NCBI GenBank assembly: GCA_936450465.1
Contig: OW388292.1
Coordinates: 10,683,756 to 10,747,755, forward strand
Source: Gibbula magus
Lineage: Eukaryota > Mollusca > Gastropoda > Trochida > Trochidae
Length of the DNA stretch: 64,000 nt
Direction: 5' to 3'
The notes beneath the pieces were generated by a model that ran no database searches, was not told the DNA's origin, and saw only the letters and a program-made list of their open reading frames with translations. Positions 24,950 through 36,761 of the stretch are shown here, one piece after another. Within the stretch, counting starts at the first letter, position 1. Every line of letters begins with the position of its first letter. A program made the translations under genes and the position numbers.

Positions 24950-26345
24950 ATACTCACCAAGACAGCCTGTAGTTTACCTCTGCAATAAATTTCGTAAAAT
25001 TGTGCACTATTTTTTAACCTGACATGGGTAATATGCTTTATACAGTTGAACTGGATAGGTTACCTTGAGCATTTGTTTCAGATCTTTGTAGGAATTGTGA
25101 TATTGAAAATACCCCATGGACGATTCCCTTAATATTTAGTTTCAAGTAATGCTCATCTCATGCAAACACTGATATAAGACAGTGTTAGTGATTTTTTTTC
25201 AAGTTATGGCAAGGGATTTTGCTTTATCTTGAGAACGATTTATTTTAGCCTACAACATCAAATAGTACGAAAACTTATTTATTTTCTATAAAGCGAAATA
25301 TAATTGTAAACAGTTGGTTGATACCTGGTCAACATTTCATGACAATATTGATCTAAAACGAAGATAACTCTTTCCGGGTGTATGTCTACCCTTTTCCATT
25401 TAAAGAACAATTTTGTTAGCAGATAATTGTATGAATATCACGAACGTTTATTTATTTTGCTTCTTGTATAAAGTGTTGTCAAACGCTTCGGGAAAGCCCT
25501 GAACTGGAGGAAATCTAATAATCCAGTTAGTCTGTCCAATTTGCAAACCAGACTGGTCAATGGTAACATTATACATTATCAAGCTTTCCGCATTTGAGTT
25601 CTGATTCTGTGTCTTCACTCTCATCAATGGCGAGGTTTAAGGACTTATCACAGCTCCTACATGTATGTCAATAATGAATGATTCATTCAGTTTTGAGAGA
25701 TAAAACACGCTAAAATTGACTGTATCACTTATCCGTTACCATACAAAGTTATGTCCGTGAAGTTGGCGACTTAGCTTTATAATTATTTAAGGGAGGCATT
25801 TATTTATTTCAGAAAGCACTATGCAAGGGCGTCTATTCGAGGCAGGCTTCTATTTACGGTTTGCATATTAACAATGTTTGACTATAACAAAATCCAGTTG
25901 AAACATATTACTAAGGGTGATGTTTGGATATATTTAGATTTAAGAAGAGGAATATGTTCTGGATGACTACTTCTTAAATACACGACGTTTCGGAGTATAT
26001 GCTCACTCCTTCATCAGGTGGAATGTAAGGACGTATCAATTGCCTCTTATTCGAAAACAATCTGTCAAGTTCAGGATGTTACCCTGTCTGTTTTGCAACT
26101 AAAAGTTATAAGCAGGGGAAAACTAACGTCTTCAAATCGCGATCAACAAAGCTATACTGGTATTTAAAAAAATGACATGTCAATTTCAGTGATTCTTGCA
26201 TGACATGAATAATATTCCTATCCCGCAAAGTAAATAACGTTCTCGCATATTATTACACAAGGAAGACAAAAATAACACACAGATCCTATTTAAATTACAT
26301 TTTCGCTCGTTCCTTTGGATTCACTTTATTTTCCCTCCAAACTTG
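24950..26345 (+). repeat. Segmental duplication B, copy 1, second block
   Basis: Collinear with 56570-57745: TTGTGCACTATTTT, GGTTACCTTGAGCATTTG, TCTGTCCAATTTGCAAACCA, CTTCACTCTCATCAATGGCG, CGTCTTCAAATCGCGA, ACACAAGGAAGACAAAAATA. Past 26345 the copies diverge; in this copy the 17.5-kb element follows about 1.6 kb later. Confidence 0.85.
25930..26075 (+). repeat. Dispersed repeat with CGAAACGTCG core
   Basis: Contains ACACGACGTTTCGGAGTATA and CTCACTCCTTCATCAGGTGG, i.e. CACCTGATGAAGGAGTGAG...CGAAACGTCGTG on the minus strand, a phrase I associate with Penelope-like element ends. It is absent from the paralogous segment near 57430. A similar CACCTGATGAGACC..GTCGAAAGCATG occurs at ~42078. Clade is inference. 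Confidence 0.35.
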
Positions 26346-27044
26346 AAGTACACACTCATACTTTCTGTACAAATATATTGTTTTGGGAAACAAAATTAAA
26401 CAGAAGTTTGTATGCGGCATGACAGCAATACTTCTCTATAAATAGTATGCTCAATATTCCTAATGGAAAGCCGACGTGAAGAAGAAGAGAAAATGGTTTG
26501 TAAGAAGAATAATCATTAACATAGATATATACAGCTTGTAAAGTGACACTGTCACCGACAGGAAAACGTTGAAAAATAGATTCTGTTGTTTTAATAACGG
26601 AATAGCGGAGTTTTAACAACATGTTACAGCATCTGAGTTAACAATATTCCGACTTTAATAATTCTAACTTGTAAAATCAAACCCATCTATAATTCGTGAG
26701 GATCGGCATAGCGAATTGAAACCGTTTGCTTTGTTCATTCTGAATAAAGTTTACGCAGTATAAAGTCTCCATTGCTTAAGGACAGGAGATGAGAGTTATC
26801 AGTCCTTTGAATAACGTCTATGTCATGTCATGATGGCCGCCATTTGCATGCCCCTCTTTGTCAAAATATGTAAACAAGTCAAACAACCTCCTTAAACGAA
26901 GTTTTTATATATGAATATTACTGTTGAAATGCCTTTTCTTTTTTGTTAGTTTTCGTCTGGCGTGTATAAAATTGCTTTGAACTCTACAGAACAGATTACA
27001 TTGAGTTTTCATCAAGACTGAGAATGGCGTTTTGTTGTCATTTC

Positions 27045-27625
27045 CAGCAGTAAGAGTGAGAGCAGTTCAAAGCTGTTGTTGCATTCTCAACCTTGTGTTC
27101 ATTAGTTCTGCTCTAGGCATGACCTATTTGTTTATTATACATTGAACACCAATCATTGTGATGAGAACAACTGGAGAATGAGATAAATGATAAGTGTTGT
27201 TGTAGATTTCATGAATGAATTCCCTTTATGAATGAATAAAGTAGTCCAGGCAGTGTCAAAAGTTCATATTAACCAATCCAATTACTTACTTATGACACAT
27301 TATTATATTTTCATTGAGAGACTTAGAATCTAGCGATTCGTTGCAGTGTAAATCCCAACATTAAGAGCAAAGACTGCATCCTCCATTGTGTGCCTATTAG
27401 CTCTGCTCCAGCCATAATGTATTTGTTCATTATTCATTACAATCAATCATTGCGGTGAGTACTACGAGTTCATGAGTTAACTGAAGAATGAGATGAATAT
27501 TTATTATAAGTGCTATCGTAAATTACTTTTAAGATCATGAATGAATTCAGGTTCGTTAAATGAATGAAACAAGTAGTCCAGGCAGTGTCAAAGTTCATGG
27601 TTTGCCAATCAAATTACTTGAAGGT
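27045..27625 (+). repeat. Tandem duplication of ~290 bp
   Basis: 27045-27290 and 27340-27625 share ATTAG.TCTGCTC.AG, CAATCATTG.GGTGAG-type, CATGAATGAATTC and TAGTCCAGGCAGTGTCAAA. Non-coding, just outside the left end of the 17.5-kb element. Confidence 0.75.
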
Positions 27626-27944
27626 GTTATAATAAATTTGTGTTATAACAGATTGTTATGAAACCCCTTCACGAAGTACCATGTTGGTAATAATATTTGA
27701 TTAAATGTGTCAATTCTTCAACCCAAAATGTTATCCTTCATATTCTATGTTGAGCACTGTATGCCATATCGCGAAAACACTGGTCAAGAAATCTACATTG
27801 ATCAGAAATTTTAATTTGCGTTCAATTTAACACTGCCTCTCTTAATAGTACAAGAGCATAAGAGGTGGAAGAAACTTGTCTCTGTATAAATGTTCCTCAC
27901 ATAGTATTTATCCATATTATTGCGCTATCATAAAGTTATAAGTA

Positions 27945-27947
27945 AAA

Positions 27948-27982
<35 letters not shown>

Positions 27983-28265
27983 GGTGTGTGTGTGTGTGTG
28001 GGTGTGTGAATCCCCTTAACCGGGGACATCCATATGAATACACACCCATTAACCGGGGACACACACTTAACCGGGGACGTCCCCGGTTAAGGTGAAGGCA
28101 AAAATCGAAATAAACGCTATTTTTTAGGTCATATATGTTAATTTTAGCTCCAAACGGTAGTGAGCTCGGTTACCCATGTTATTTCCACCGAAAATACACA
28201 CTACTTGGGCTGAGCAACAAGTGACCATTTTCCCGCCTATACACACGTGTCCCCGGTTACCGCGT
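27945..28265. repeat. Left-end (TG)n and CCGGGGAC motif cluster
   Basis: (TG)n from 27950, then three TTAACCGGGGAC copies within 28010-28080, immediately an inverted GTCCCCGGTTAA, and GTCCCCGGTTACC at ~28248. The same 11-mer recurs at the right end (45065-45340). Clustered, oriented copies at the two ends of a recombinase-coding block look like binding sites, but that role is inference. Confidence 0.7.
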
Positions 28266-28289
28266 AAAGAAGTGAGGTATCAAGGAAGC

Positions 28290-28339
28290 TATTTATAGTG
28301 TCTAAAAGTGTTACGCTAGAGTGGGGACTTGGATGGAAG
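28290..28339 (+). promoter_or_regulatory. Candidate TATA box and leader exon end
   Basis: CTATTTATAG at 28290-28299 is a plausible TATA element; a leader would end at ATGGAAG|GTAAGT (28339/28340). It lies just inside the left motif cluster and 420 bases before the first coding ATG. No transcript evidence. Alternative upstream ATGs at 28675 and 28681 open a short frame ending at a GTGAGT donor. Confidence 0.35.
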
Positions 28340-28757
28340 GTAAGTGATGTACATTTTCTATGTCACTAAGTCACTAAATTTGTTTATATCATTTCAGCAG
28401 AAACATACATGTATGCATGCATGTATTCGTAGACAAATTCCAATGTAGCCTACTTGTCAATATATTCTCACGAATGTTATCGCCGAGAGAGGCTGATGCT
28501 TCACCTGATTAAAACCCACGTGTATCTCTGCCTTCGAGTCTGTTTCAAGTACATATGTTTATGAAATGGGTGAACTAGTGTTAACAACATTTGTTGATCA
28601 TGTTTTGGACATATTCCCAGAGTGTTTAACTTGTTTAATGAGGAACTAGAATTTACAGCGAAAATAATTTCGTAATGGCAATGGCGTCTAAATACATGTC
28701 ACAGGTGAAACAAAATGCAAGTGAGTTTCTATTTCATATCTATCAGATTTGTAACCA

Positions 28758-30309
28758 ATGGCTAATCGGAAGAGATGCAAGAAGACACGTGTTTGGAAAA
28801 GGATCCCTCCAAACAAATGTACATGTAAGTTTATCATTGTTTGATAAATAAATGAATTTACTGACGTTATACTATCTTTAGATAACGTTAATACTACATT
28901 AACAGTGGTATCAATGCGTGGATCATATTTTACAGTCGAAGAAAAGGAGAGGAGAATACAGTTTATCAACACTCGGATAAAGAGCTCCCTTCAAGTAGAC
29001 AGTCCCGTACGTATTTTATTTTCATTGTCACGTCTTCTCATGCATGGTTTAAATTGTGATATATGTTATTCTTATATTACAAATACATCTTCGAAGTTAT
29101 ATTTATTAAATGTGGTATTTAAATGATTGCATGTACTGTATAACAAACACTTCTAAATGAAATATTGCTAAGATAACGTGTATGCTCTCCAATACCTTTC
29201 TACATATTCCAGGACATTAAACACTGTCTAGGCTGGATGACAAAACTTGAAGCGCTACCACTTGACGGGGTGTTGCTGCGGAAATTTCCAACAATCGTAC
29301 TGACCATAAAAAAGGTAGCAAGTCTAGTAATACAATCAATCAATTCAGTTATATTTATCATGCATAATGGCATACTTCAAACCTTCATTCAGGCATGAGC
29401 ATTATGTTTACAGTCTATTATCCGATATTGTAAGGAGGCTTGATTTTAGTAAAACAAATATGATACTGAAAATTTATAAACAAAATGTTTCTCCTTCACC
29501 TTTGGATATCTCTCACGTTTACAAACATGTAGTTATTAGTTTATTTTATTCATTATATTGGTTTATATATTTTATATGCAATTATGTGTTTCAGTGTAAA
29601 ACGTTTGCAGCCAGTGGTGAGATACGGCAGAAGGCTAACAGCATATTAGCGAAGATGAACATCAAATCATCGCCAGTGATAGTGAGATTTAAAACATATA
29701 TCTTTATTAATATTTTGTAAAAACATGAAGCCACACACAGTTCTCAGTAGCACTTATTGACAACATTAAAGAGAACATATGGGATTGCCACTTGAATTTT
29801 TGAACATGTTAACAAATTATAAAAACAATAGGAGGTACTAGGCAAATGTTAACAGAGTATTCAAGATCCAGTTTCGCCAAGAGTAACGAAAGCGTTGATT
29901 TCAAATTACTTGCATGTTAACTTCTGATTTCAGAGCAAAACGAATGCTGACAGAAAAGAAGGTAATAATACATGCAATTTAATAATAAATTTATATTGTG
30001 ACAGATAGTGTGATTAAAAATATAAAACTGTTGTTATATAGAATGTCACTACTAAGATTGCAATTTCATTTTGTATGTTGTTAAATTTCGTTGCATTGAT
30101 AAAAATCAATTTATTTCATTGAAATCACATCAATACTGTTAGCTATGCAGTTATAAAGACGACCCGTTTATGAATTAGCGACATTAAAATGTTTTACACT
30201 TTTAATGTCACAGAACCAAGACGATCAAGGCGATTAGCCTCAACATCTGCATCTGGACAACCCTGGAACAGATCCAATTTCGAAATAAGAAAAGTGTGTG
30301 AAGTGATAG
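28758..30309 (+). CDS. N-terminal exons of the SET/recombinase gene
   Basis: Six short exons before SET. The first starts MANRKRCKKTRVWKRIPPNK (strongly basic) and ends at CAT|GTAAGT, phase 1. The second continues EEKERRIQFINTRIKSSL. The third reads HCLGWMTKLEALPLDG. The fourth reads SGEIRQKANSILAKMNIKSS. The fifth is a 28-nt exon. The sixth carries a basic RRSRRLAS and ends in KVCEVIG, entering SET. Phases run 1, 0, 0, 0, 1, 1 without conflict and no stop occurs. I recognise no named domain; basic clusters suggest nuclear localisation or nucleic-acid contact. An alternative first exon from ATG 28675 also splices in phase to the second exon. Confidence 0.7.
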
Positions 30310-30681
30310 GTAAGTAAACATTTTGTATGTTTTATACATTTGATGAATCGTAAAATGTTAAATGTCGTACACAACATACCATTGACTTCAATTCCTCCAA
30401 TGTACATTTCAGGCAGAGGTGTTTTTTCACAGAAGAATTTCGAAAAGGGGGAGTATCTTCTACCGTACGAGGGTACAACATCGACCTGCCCTCCAGACGA
30501 AGATTCTCATGACAGATTTATATTTGAGTTTAAAGCCAGAGGAAGAACTGTTTGGTGAATAATCCATCAACTCATAAAAGTTACACTCCTGAAAACAGTC
30601 CTATGTCAATGTTTATTATCACACTTACATTGTATCTTAGGGATAAGAGTGTTTCGAAACTATGAATTTGTAGACAAAGTT

Positions 30682-33600
30682 CACAGCAAAAATGACTGAG
30701 TATCCTGCAATCTGGAAACCAACTGGAAACTGGGTAATAGGAGTATCCACTTGGTATCCATCTGCTGAAACTAGGTAACCTGGTTTCCAACTAGAATCCA
30801 TTTTGGATTCTATAACATTAAGTATTTCCGTGATGGAAACCAACTGGAAACCATGGTTATGTGTTTCATGTTGGTTTCCATTCCTGGAAATTGCAATCAA
30901 TGTTTCCATGAAATGGAAATCAACATGAAACCATAATCTGAAGTTTCATGTTAGTTTCCATTCCTGTAAATTGCAATTATTGTTTCCAGAAAATGGAAAC
31001 CAACATGAAACTATCAAGTGAAGTTTCATGTTGGTTTCCATTCCTGGAAATCTGCATTGAATGATTCCATTAAATGGAAACCAACATGAAACTACCACAG
31101 CAAACATGACTGAGTATCCTGAAATCGGGAAACCAACTGTTAACTTGGTAATAGGGGTATCCACTTGCTCTTCTATCTCTGAAACTTGGCAACCTGGTTT
31201 CGAACTATAATGTGAAGTTTCATGTTGGTTTCCATTAGTGGAAATTTCAATTATTGTTTCCCGAAAATGGAAACCAACATGAAACTATCAAGTATAGTTT
31301 AATGTTGGTTTCATTACCTAAAATTTACAATTACTGATTCCATTAATTGGAAACCAACATGAAACTATCAAGTGTTATGTGTTGTAATGTAGTGTAATGG
31401 AAACAGATAATGAAATAATTAATAACCCGTGTATCCATTTGTTAACAATTTGTTCAAATCAAAAGACCCATAGAAACCAAATTAGTTATCCAATATTTCA
31501 AATTGCACATGTATTCAAAGCAAAGTAATTCAATATCAATTATTATGATAAACATGTTCAAATCAATTTTTCAGATGAAGCTTTAACAAAGAATGGTTAA
31601 CTATACTTTTGAGAAAAATAAAGTCTTGCAAATGTTATATTTATATAAACAACTAAATAACTGAAACCCTTGATTGATATGATATGATATGTACCGTATT
31701 CCTTTTCTTTTCAACAATGCCATAACTTATATCAACCATGATATGTTTTTATTGTATTATTCATTCTATTGCGTGTGTAATGTTGGACTTACTATTTAAC
31801 ATCTAAACAATTATATCAATTACAAACCCTACGATTTAGTGAGCCTTAATTTATTAATTAGATGTAGGTCAAATGTATGGGCCGGCCGTATTGCCGGACG
31901 CTCGCTGTCCACCATATGGTGTTATATAACAGCCAGACCATGTGCTCTCTCAGACAAAGAGCTTTGTTCATCATCCACATTTTGGCGCGATTAAATTGCC
32001 AGTATTACCCGTGACTGATTGAAGAAACAGAATCTTATCATCTGCTGGTTGTATGTGAACTTCAGTGGCAGCAACTGTTGTCATTCAGGGAGGGCAAAAC
32101 AACATGATATTTCTACAACTGAATGCAGGTACAGTGCGCATTTCATGTAATACTAACAGTTCATGTTATTCTTATTGTGTGTGTCCAATATGCTAATGAT
32201 TGAATAACTAATTAAGTAAAGTTGATCAAATACCTACGCAATATTGTAACATTGAAAATAAAGTAATTGTGTTTCTGAAAGCAGTCAGGGCACACGTACC
32301 CTGTATGAAACGTTTTCATTCTTACAGAATAAAATAAATCAAAACTTGCAAAACTGAACAAGACCTAAAGTTATTTTAAAACGTTAACCATGAGAATAAA
32401 AATCAAAAGTAATACACATACGTCATAACTCTATAAAGACAACCTCATTGATTTTGGACAATGGACTTTTTTTCTTAAGTTTTGAAACTAAAATTCACGC
32501 TATTCATCTATAACAAATTTATTATTCAAAACAACATCAGGTATCTTCCAAATTGATAACAAATATAGGGACAAGGGAATATGTTAGAATGTAAATACCA
32601 TACGACGTTCAGAATTAACAGACTTCAAATACATTATAAATGAGAATATGTACCATTTTACTAAATTTTACAAATATCTTTATGTAGAACATTTCTTTAT
32701 ATTTACTATGCCGCATGATATATCAGACAGATTTTGTTGTGATGTTTGTTATGAAAGCATAATGGATTTTTAAAATTTATTATGAAACCATGTCAATGTT
32801 TATTGTATCAAGACAAACAGTCTCTTCTTTCTTGATTCATTATAACATACGAATACATTAAAATAACATTCTAAAAAACTACCAAGTAAGAGTTGTTGTA
32901 CTGATGTATATTTTTTAATATGACCTTTATATTTAGTTAGTATATGAAATACCCCTTTGATATTCATGTTTCTTTTATCAAGTTGATACTTTTATAATAT
33001 TTCAGCATTCCTGCACATGGGAAACTTGAAGAAGGCGATAGATGACCTCTCACCTTAGCCTATAACAGGTACATGTGTTTCAAAACTTAACCTAAGAACT
33101 AATGTAATAATTGCAGTATACAAAGTAATAATATCTGGCAAATCAGAATGTATGACTGTGTATCTTACTAAATCACTCCAAATAAGTAAAACTGAGGTTG
33201 TACCAATTTCGATTTATGTTGGTCATTAATATCATTTTTATGTTCGTTTTACTTTTACAGCCTAGAAGAACACGAGGGAACCATGTGGTCGGTCAAAGAC
33301 TTGAAGATGAGCATACCATTTGGTCGAAATATCATTCCCATTGAGGACACAGACATTTTTAAGCTGAAGCTGAAGAGTGAAATCACCCCGGAGGATTAGT
33401 GATGTAATTAACCCCGGGCCGTTTACCCGAGGAAAATAATACCACCTGTTCCTAACATATATTGTAAAGTAATGGCCGGCAGCACAGTATAAATCGAGAA
33501 TATAACCACATAATTATCAGTGATCCTCTTTCTTAATCAGCAGCAATGCCCTGTTATTTTACCTCGTCATCCAGTTATTGCATTTTGCTGGATGATTTAT

Positions 33601-34673
33601 GAAGTAATTTTAAATAATGCAATTTGTAAATGTATATCTAGGATCTTCATAAATAAGATTACTATATGGTATTGTGTACTTGATATCATTTGAATACATT
33701 CCTTAGATTTGATTGTCAGATGTCTTCTCCTAGTCAAGTATTTGCTCTGCAATTGACACTTACGTAATAAACTAAATAATGCAACACACTTGTTTTGTAT
33801 TACTAATACACAACATGCAAAATGTCTTTTCTTTTTTTTTGCAATAAGTTAAAATAACATTCCAAGATTGACTTTGCTATTGGCACTTTATGTAATAAAC
33901 TTTATAACATAGTACAATTATTTTTGTCATTACTAGAATTATTTTCTCAGAAGCATTATTGCTCTTGATGTAGATAGCAGATGATGCTGTAGGTGTTAAC
34001 ACTGTATTCATTTAAATCATAACATGCTTGTAATGCGTGTTTAGAACAACATGCATGCAAATGTCAACTATGGACACCAGGTTGAAACCTACAGTAAACC
34101 ATTACACTGAAACCTACAGTGAACCTTAACATGGAAACCAGACTGAAACCTACAGTAAACCATTACACTGAAATCACACTGAAATCACACTGAAACCTAC
34201 AGTAAACCATTACACTGAAACCAGACTGAAGCCTACAGTAAACCTGAACATGGAAACTCTGATTGAAACCTACAGTAAACCGTAACATGGAAACCAGGCT
34301 GAAACCTACATTAAACCTAAACATGGAAACCAGACTGAAACCTACATTAAACCTAAACATGGAAACCAAGTTGAAACCAAGTGTAAACTAAGAAATATGG
34401 AAACCAAGTGGAAACCAAGTGGAAACTATCACATGGAAACTGAGTTGAAACCTACAAGAAAGTTATTCATGGAAACCAGATGGATACCACTTGGAGGAGT
34501 GGGTAATATTCGTACTGGATACCATCCGGATACTGGTGCAAAATTCAGTTTCAGTGTTGCTGGAAACCACATGGAAACTGTGAAAAACTGACTGGATACC
34601 AATTGGAAATAATGGTTTCCATTGGGTATCCTGTTAGTTTCAGTGTTCTGGAAACCAGCTCATTTTTGCTGTG
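30682..34673. mobile_element. CACTA-like DNA transposon nested in the SET intron
   Basis: Terminal inverted repeat CACAGCAAAAATGA at 30682 and its complement TCATTTTTGCTGTG ending at 34673, each flanked by GTT (30679-30681 and 34674-34676), i.e. a 3-bp target duplication. Both sub-ends (to ~31380 and from ~34080) are arrays of short direct and inverted GGAAACCAAC/GTTGGTTTCC and TGAAACCTACAGTAAACC units. Ends starting CAC, a 3-bp duplication and subterminal repeat arrays are the hallmarks of the CACTA/EnSpm group. A second, inner copy of the left end lies at 31096. No transposase domain was recognised; it may be non-autonomous. Confidence 0.8.
32104..33399 (+). other. Exon-like pieces inside the nested transposon
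   Basis: A TATATAA at ~31923 precedes an ATG at 32104 (MIFLQLNA, donor GCAG|GTACAG). That donor joins in phase to an exon at 33006-33068 (FLHMGNLKKAIDDLSP, then TAG). A further acceptor at 33260/33261 opens LEEHEGTMWSVKDLKMSIPF running to TAG at 33397, followed by AATAAA signals. The last join is not in frame, so this is either a decayed captured gene or chance. Product unknown. Confidence 0.3.
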
Positions 34674-35429
34674 GTTATATGACAGTTTAAGTTTATAAAA
34701 TAAGATGTTAAGAGAAATAATATGGAATGTTTAACCCTACTGAAGTTTTGTAAACAGCCTATCAACATAGCAAACATCACAATAATAAAATATTTTTCAC
34801 TTTCAGGATCGATGCAACTAATGAAGATAAGACATTGGGGAGACTCCTCAATGATGAGCACAGACATCACAACTGCCAGGGTCATTTATGAGAACGGGGA
34901 ACCTAGAATCGCATTTTTTGCACTGAAAAGAATCAATGAAGGCGAAGAGTTGAGATACTCTTATGGAAAGGACTCATCAAATTACCCATGGAGGAATACG
35001 GTATGTACATGTGTATTCCAGACTGTTGATGGCCAGTTAACTGCTTATGTTCATCAATATACTGTTCATCGTGTCTCTCTTTAACTGTTTGATTCATCTT
35101 CCTCACGTCTAAGTTACTTACTCCATGATGCATGTCGACCTGCCCTTAAGTGGTTTGGTTATTTTTTTCTTGGCACATATTGAATCGTAACATTGAAGGG
35201 TAGCGTTTATACAAGACTTTCCGTACATGGTGGCATACTATCAACTTTCACCTATGCACTATATCTTTGTTTATATTTATATATTTTTAAATAAGAAAAC
35301 ATCAGATGTATTTATATGCATGAAGATAATGACTCATTAGGTAGGTAAAATTAGATAGGTCGGGTTGACAAGGTTTTTCAGAAGATAGGCTACACAGTAT
35401 AGTACAGTTCAGTTTGAATATATTTTCAG

Positions 35430-35451
35430 CTGCAGAGGGTAATACAAAAAG
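35430..35451 (+). CDS. 22-nt microexon linking SET to the repeat exon
   Basis: The SET exon ends in phase 0 (PWRNT) while the following large exon needs phase 1. The short segment between TATTTTCAG (to 35429) and GTAAAC (from 35452) is exactly 22 nt, enters phase 0, leaves phase 1 and adds LQRVIQK, making NT-LQRVIQK-EISDAARH. No other segment in the 1.76-kb gap was found that does this. Confidence 0.6.
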
Positions 35452-35785
35452 GTAAACACATACTCGGATATACATCACAGACCAGTTAGCTACTTTAGCA
35501 TGTTTGAATGAACGAATGCATATGTAAGCATGTCATACTAGTTTGAACCATATCTTAACAGAGATCGGATGTAAAATTTGATTAAGGACAAGCAACTTTA
35601 CCATGTCTTATTTAAGAAAAAGGGGAAAGCCTTGTTGTACTGTAGATAATATTTATGTTAAATGTTCATGTTATCTCAAGAACTTGAACATTTAAAACAT
35701 ATACTTAAGTCACGTACGAGTCATTTTTTATTTTAAAAATCAAATCAAGTCTTTGAAGGGTATTTTCAAGTAACATACACAAGAA

Positions 35786-35938
35786 CAGGAACATTTTTCT
35801 GGATAACAACTTCTATAATGTGAAAATACACATAGTAAATGACGTGTGACTGTTTTCACCTATTGAAGGAGTGAGTATTTACTCGGAAACTTCGTTTCAC
35901 ATTAAGAAAGTTGTTATCCAGAAAATATTCCTGTTCAA
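35786..35938. repeat. Hairpin element, ~150 bp
   Basis: GAACAGGAACATTTTTCTGG ATAACAAC on the left answers GTTGTTATCCAGAAAATATTCCTGTTC on the right (shown in pieces). A single arm recurs at 59414-59460 (TTTTCTGGATAACAACTTAT then TTAATGTGAAAAC). It sits in the intron between the microexon and the repeat exon. Confidence 0.75.
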
Positions 35939-36761
35939 ATAACACATAAAGCATGTGCAACTAAAGGAAAATTTTACTTCCATTTACCCAAAATGCAAAT
36001 TGAATAAAGTTTGAAATATATCAGATGATGGAACAAAATAAAAAGAAGAGTTTCTTTGGATCATAAATTTTATCCCCGCGACGTCATAATTAAATACGGG
36101 GAAATGGCAACTTGGATGTCTTATGCTATTACATTACATTCAATGAAAACAGTAATAATATCTGTGTAGGTACCTCAATATGTAAATACAATTAACGTTA
36201 CTTGGTTGCACTCAGGATAGTGAGTAAATAAGAAGGAAAAGTACAATAAATGTTGTTTTTCATTCATTTGATATTCGTTAGTGAAATATTTATTTTTTGT
36301 CTTCGATGTTCTATAAATCGCAATATAACTGTAATATCATGGTAAAAACTATTTTTTTAGCATGTAAATACAACTTGAGTAGCCTCAAAGATCCTTAGAG
36401 ATATAATTTGATACTTCAAAAGGTGTCTTATTTTGTTTACTTACAAGACAAAACTTCTATTCTCATCTATTATCATCAGCAAACTCAGCATGGTTCTATC
36501 CTGGGGTATTTCCCAGTAAAAGTAAAGTTTAGTAAAGAAAAACATGTAAAGGTAAGTATATAGAAAGACAATGGTGTAGCACGCGTTGTTATGAGCAAAT
36601 AACTAACATTTCCATCAAGAATGATTATTATGAGTCTCAGTTATGGCAATTTTCTAACAAGCATGAATAGTGTGTGTTAAAACAAATTATATAAAGTGAT
36701 GTTTGTTGTCAATTCATGGCAAAATCGGGCTGCCAATAAATAAGTATATTTTCACTTACAG

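Larger units (their letters stand above)
30413..35000 (+). pseudogene. SET domain, two exons, frameshifted
   Basis: Exon 30413-30554 gives GRGVFSQKNFEKGEYLLPYE and ends RGRTVW in phase 2. Exon 34807-35000 completes it with IDATNEDKTLGRLLNDEH...NC, then, one frame over, ARVIYENGEPRIAFFALKRI and NEGEELRYSYG...YPWRN. These are the SET N-flank, the GRLLND/HxxNC substrate-cofactor region and the GEEL.Y.YG core, closest in my memory to KMT5A (H4K20 monomethylase) and its repeat-borne relatives. The frame slips near 34877 between NC and ARVI (exon one base long, or two short, for its flanking phases). The intron is 4.25 kb only because of the nested transposon at 30682-34673; without it it would be ~260 bp. 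Confidence 0.85.

Noticed and set aside
28675..28824. Alternative N-terminal frame MAMASKYMSQ...
   Set aside because: It reads open to the same donor but joins out of frame to the next exon; kept only as a possible alternative leader through its own GTGAGT donor.
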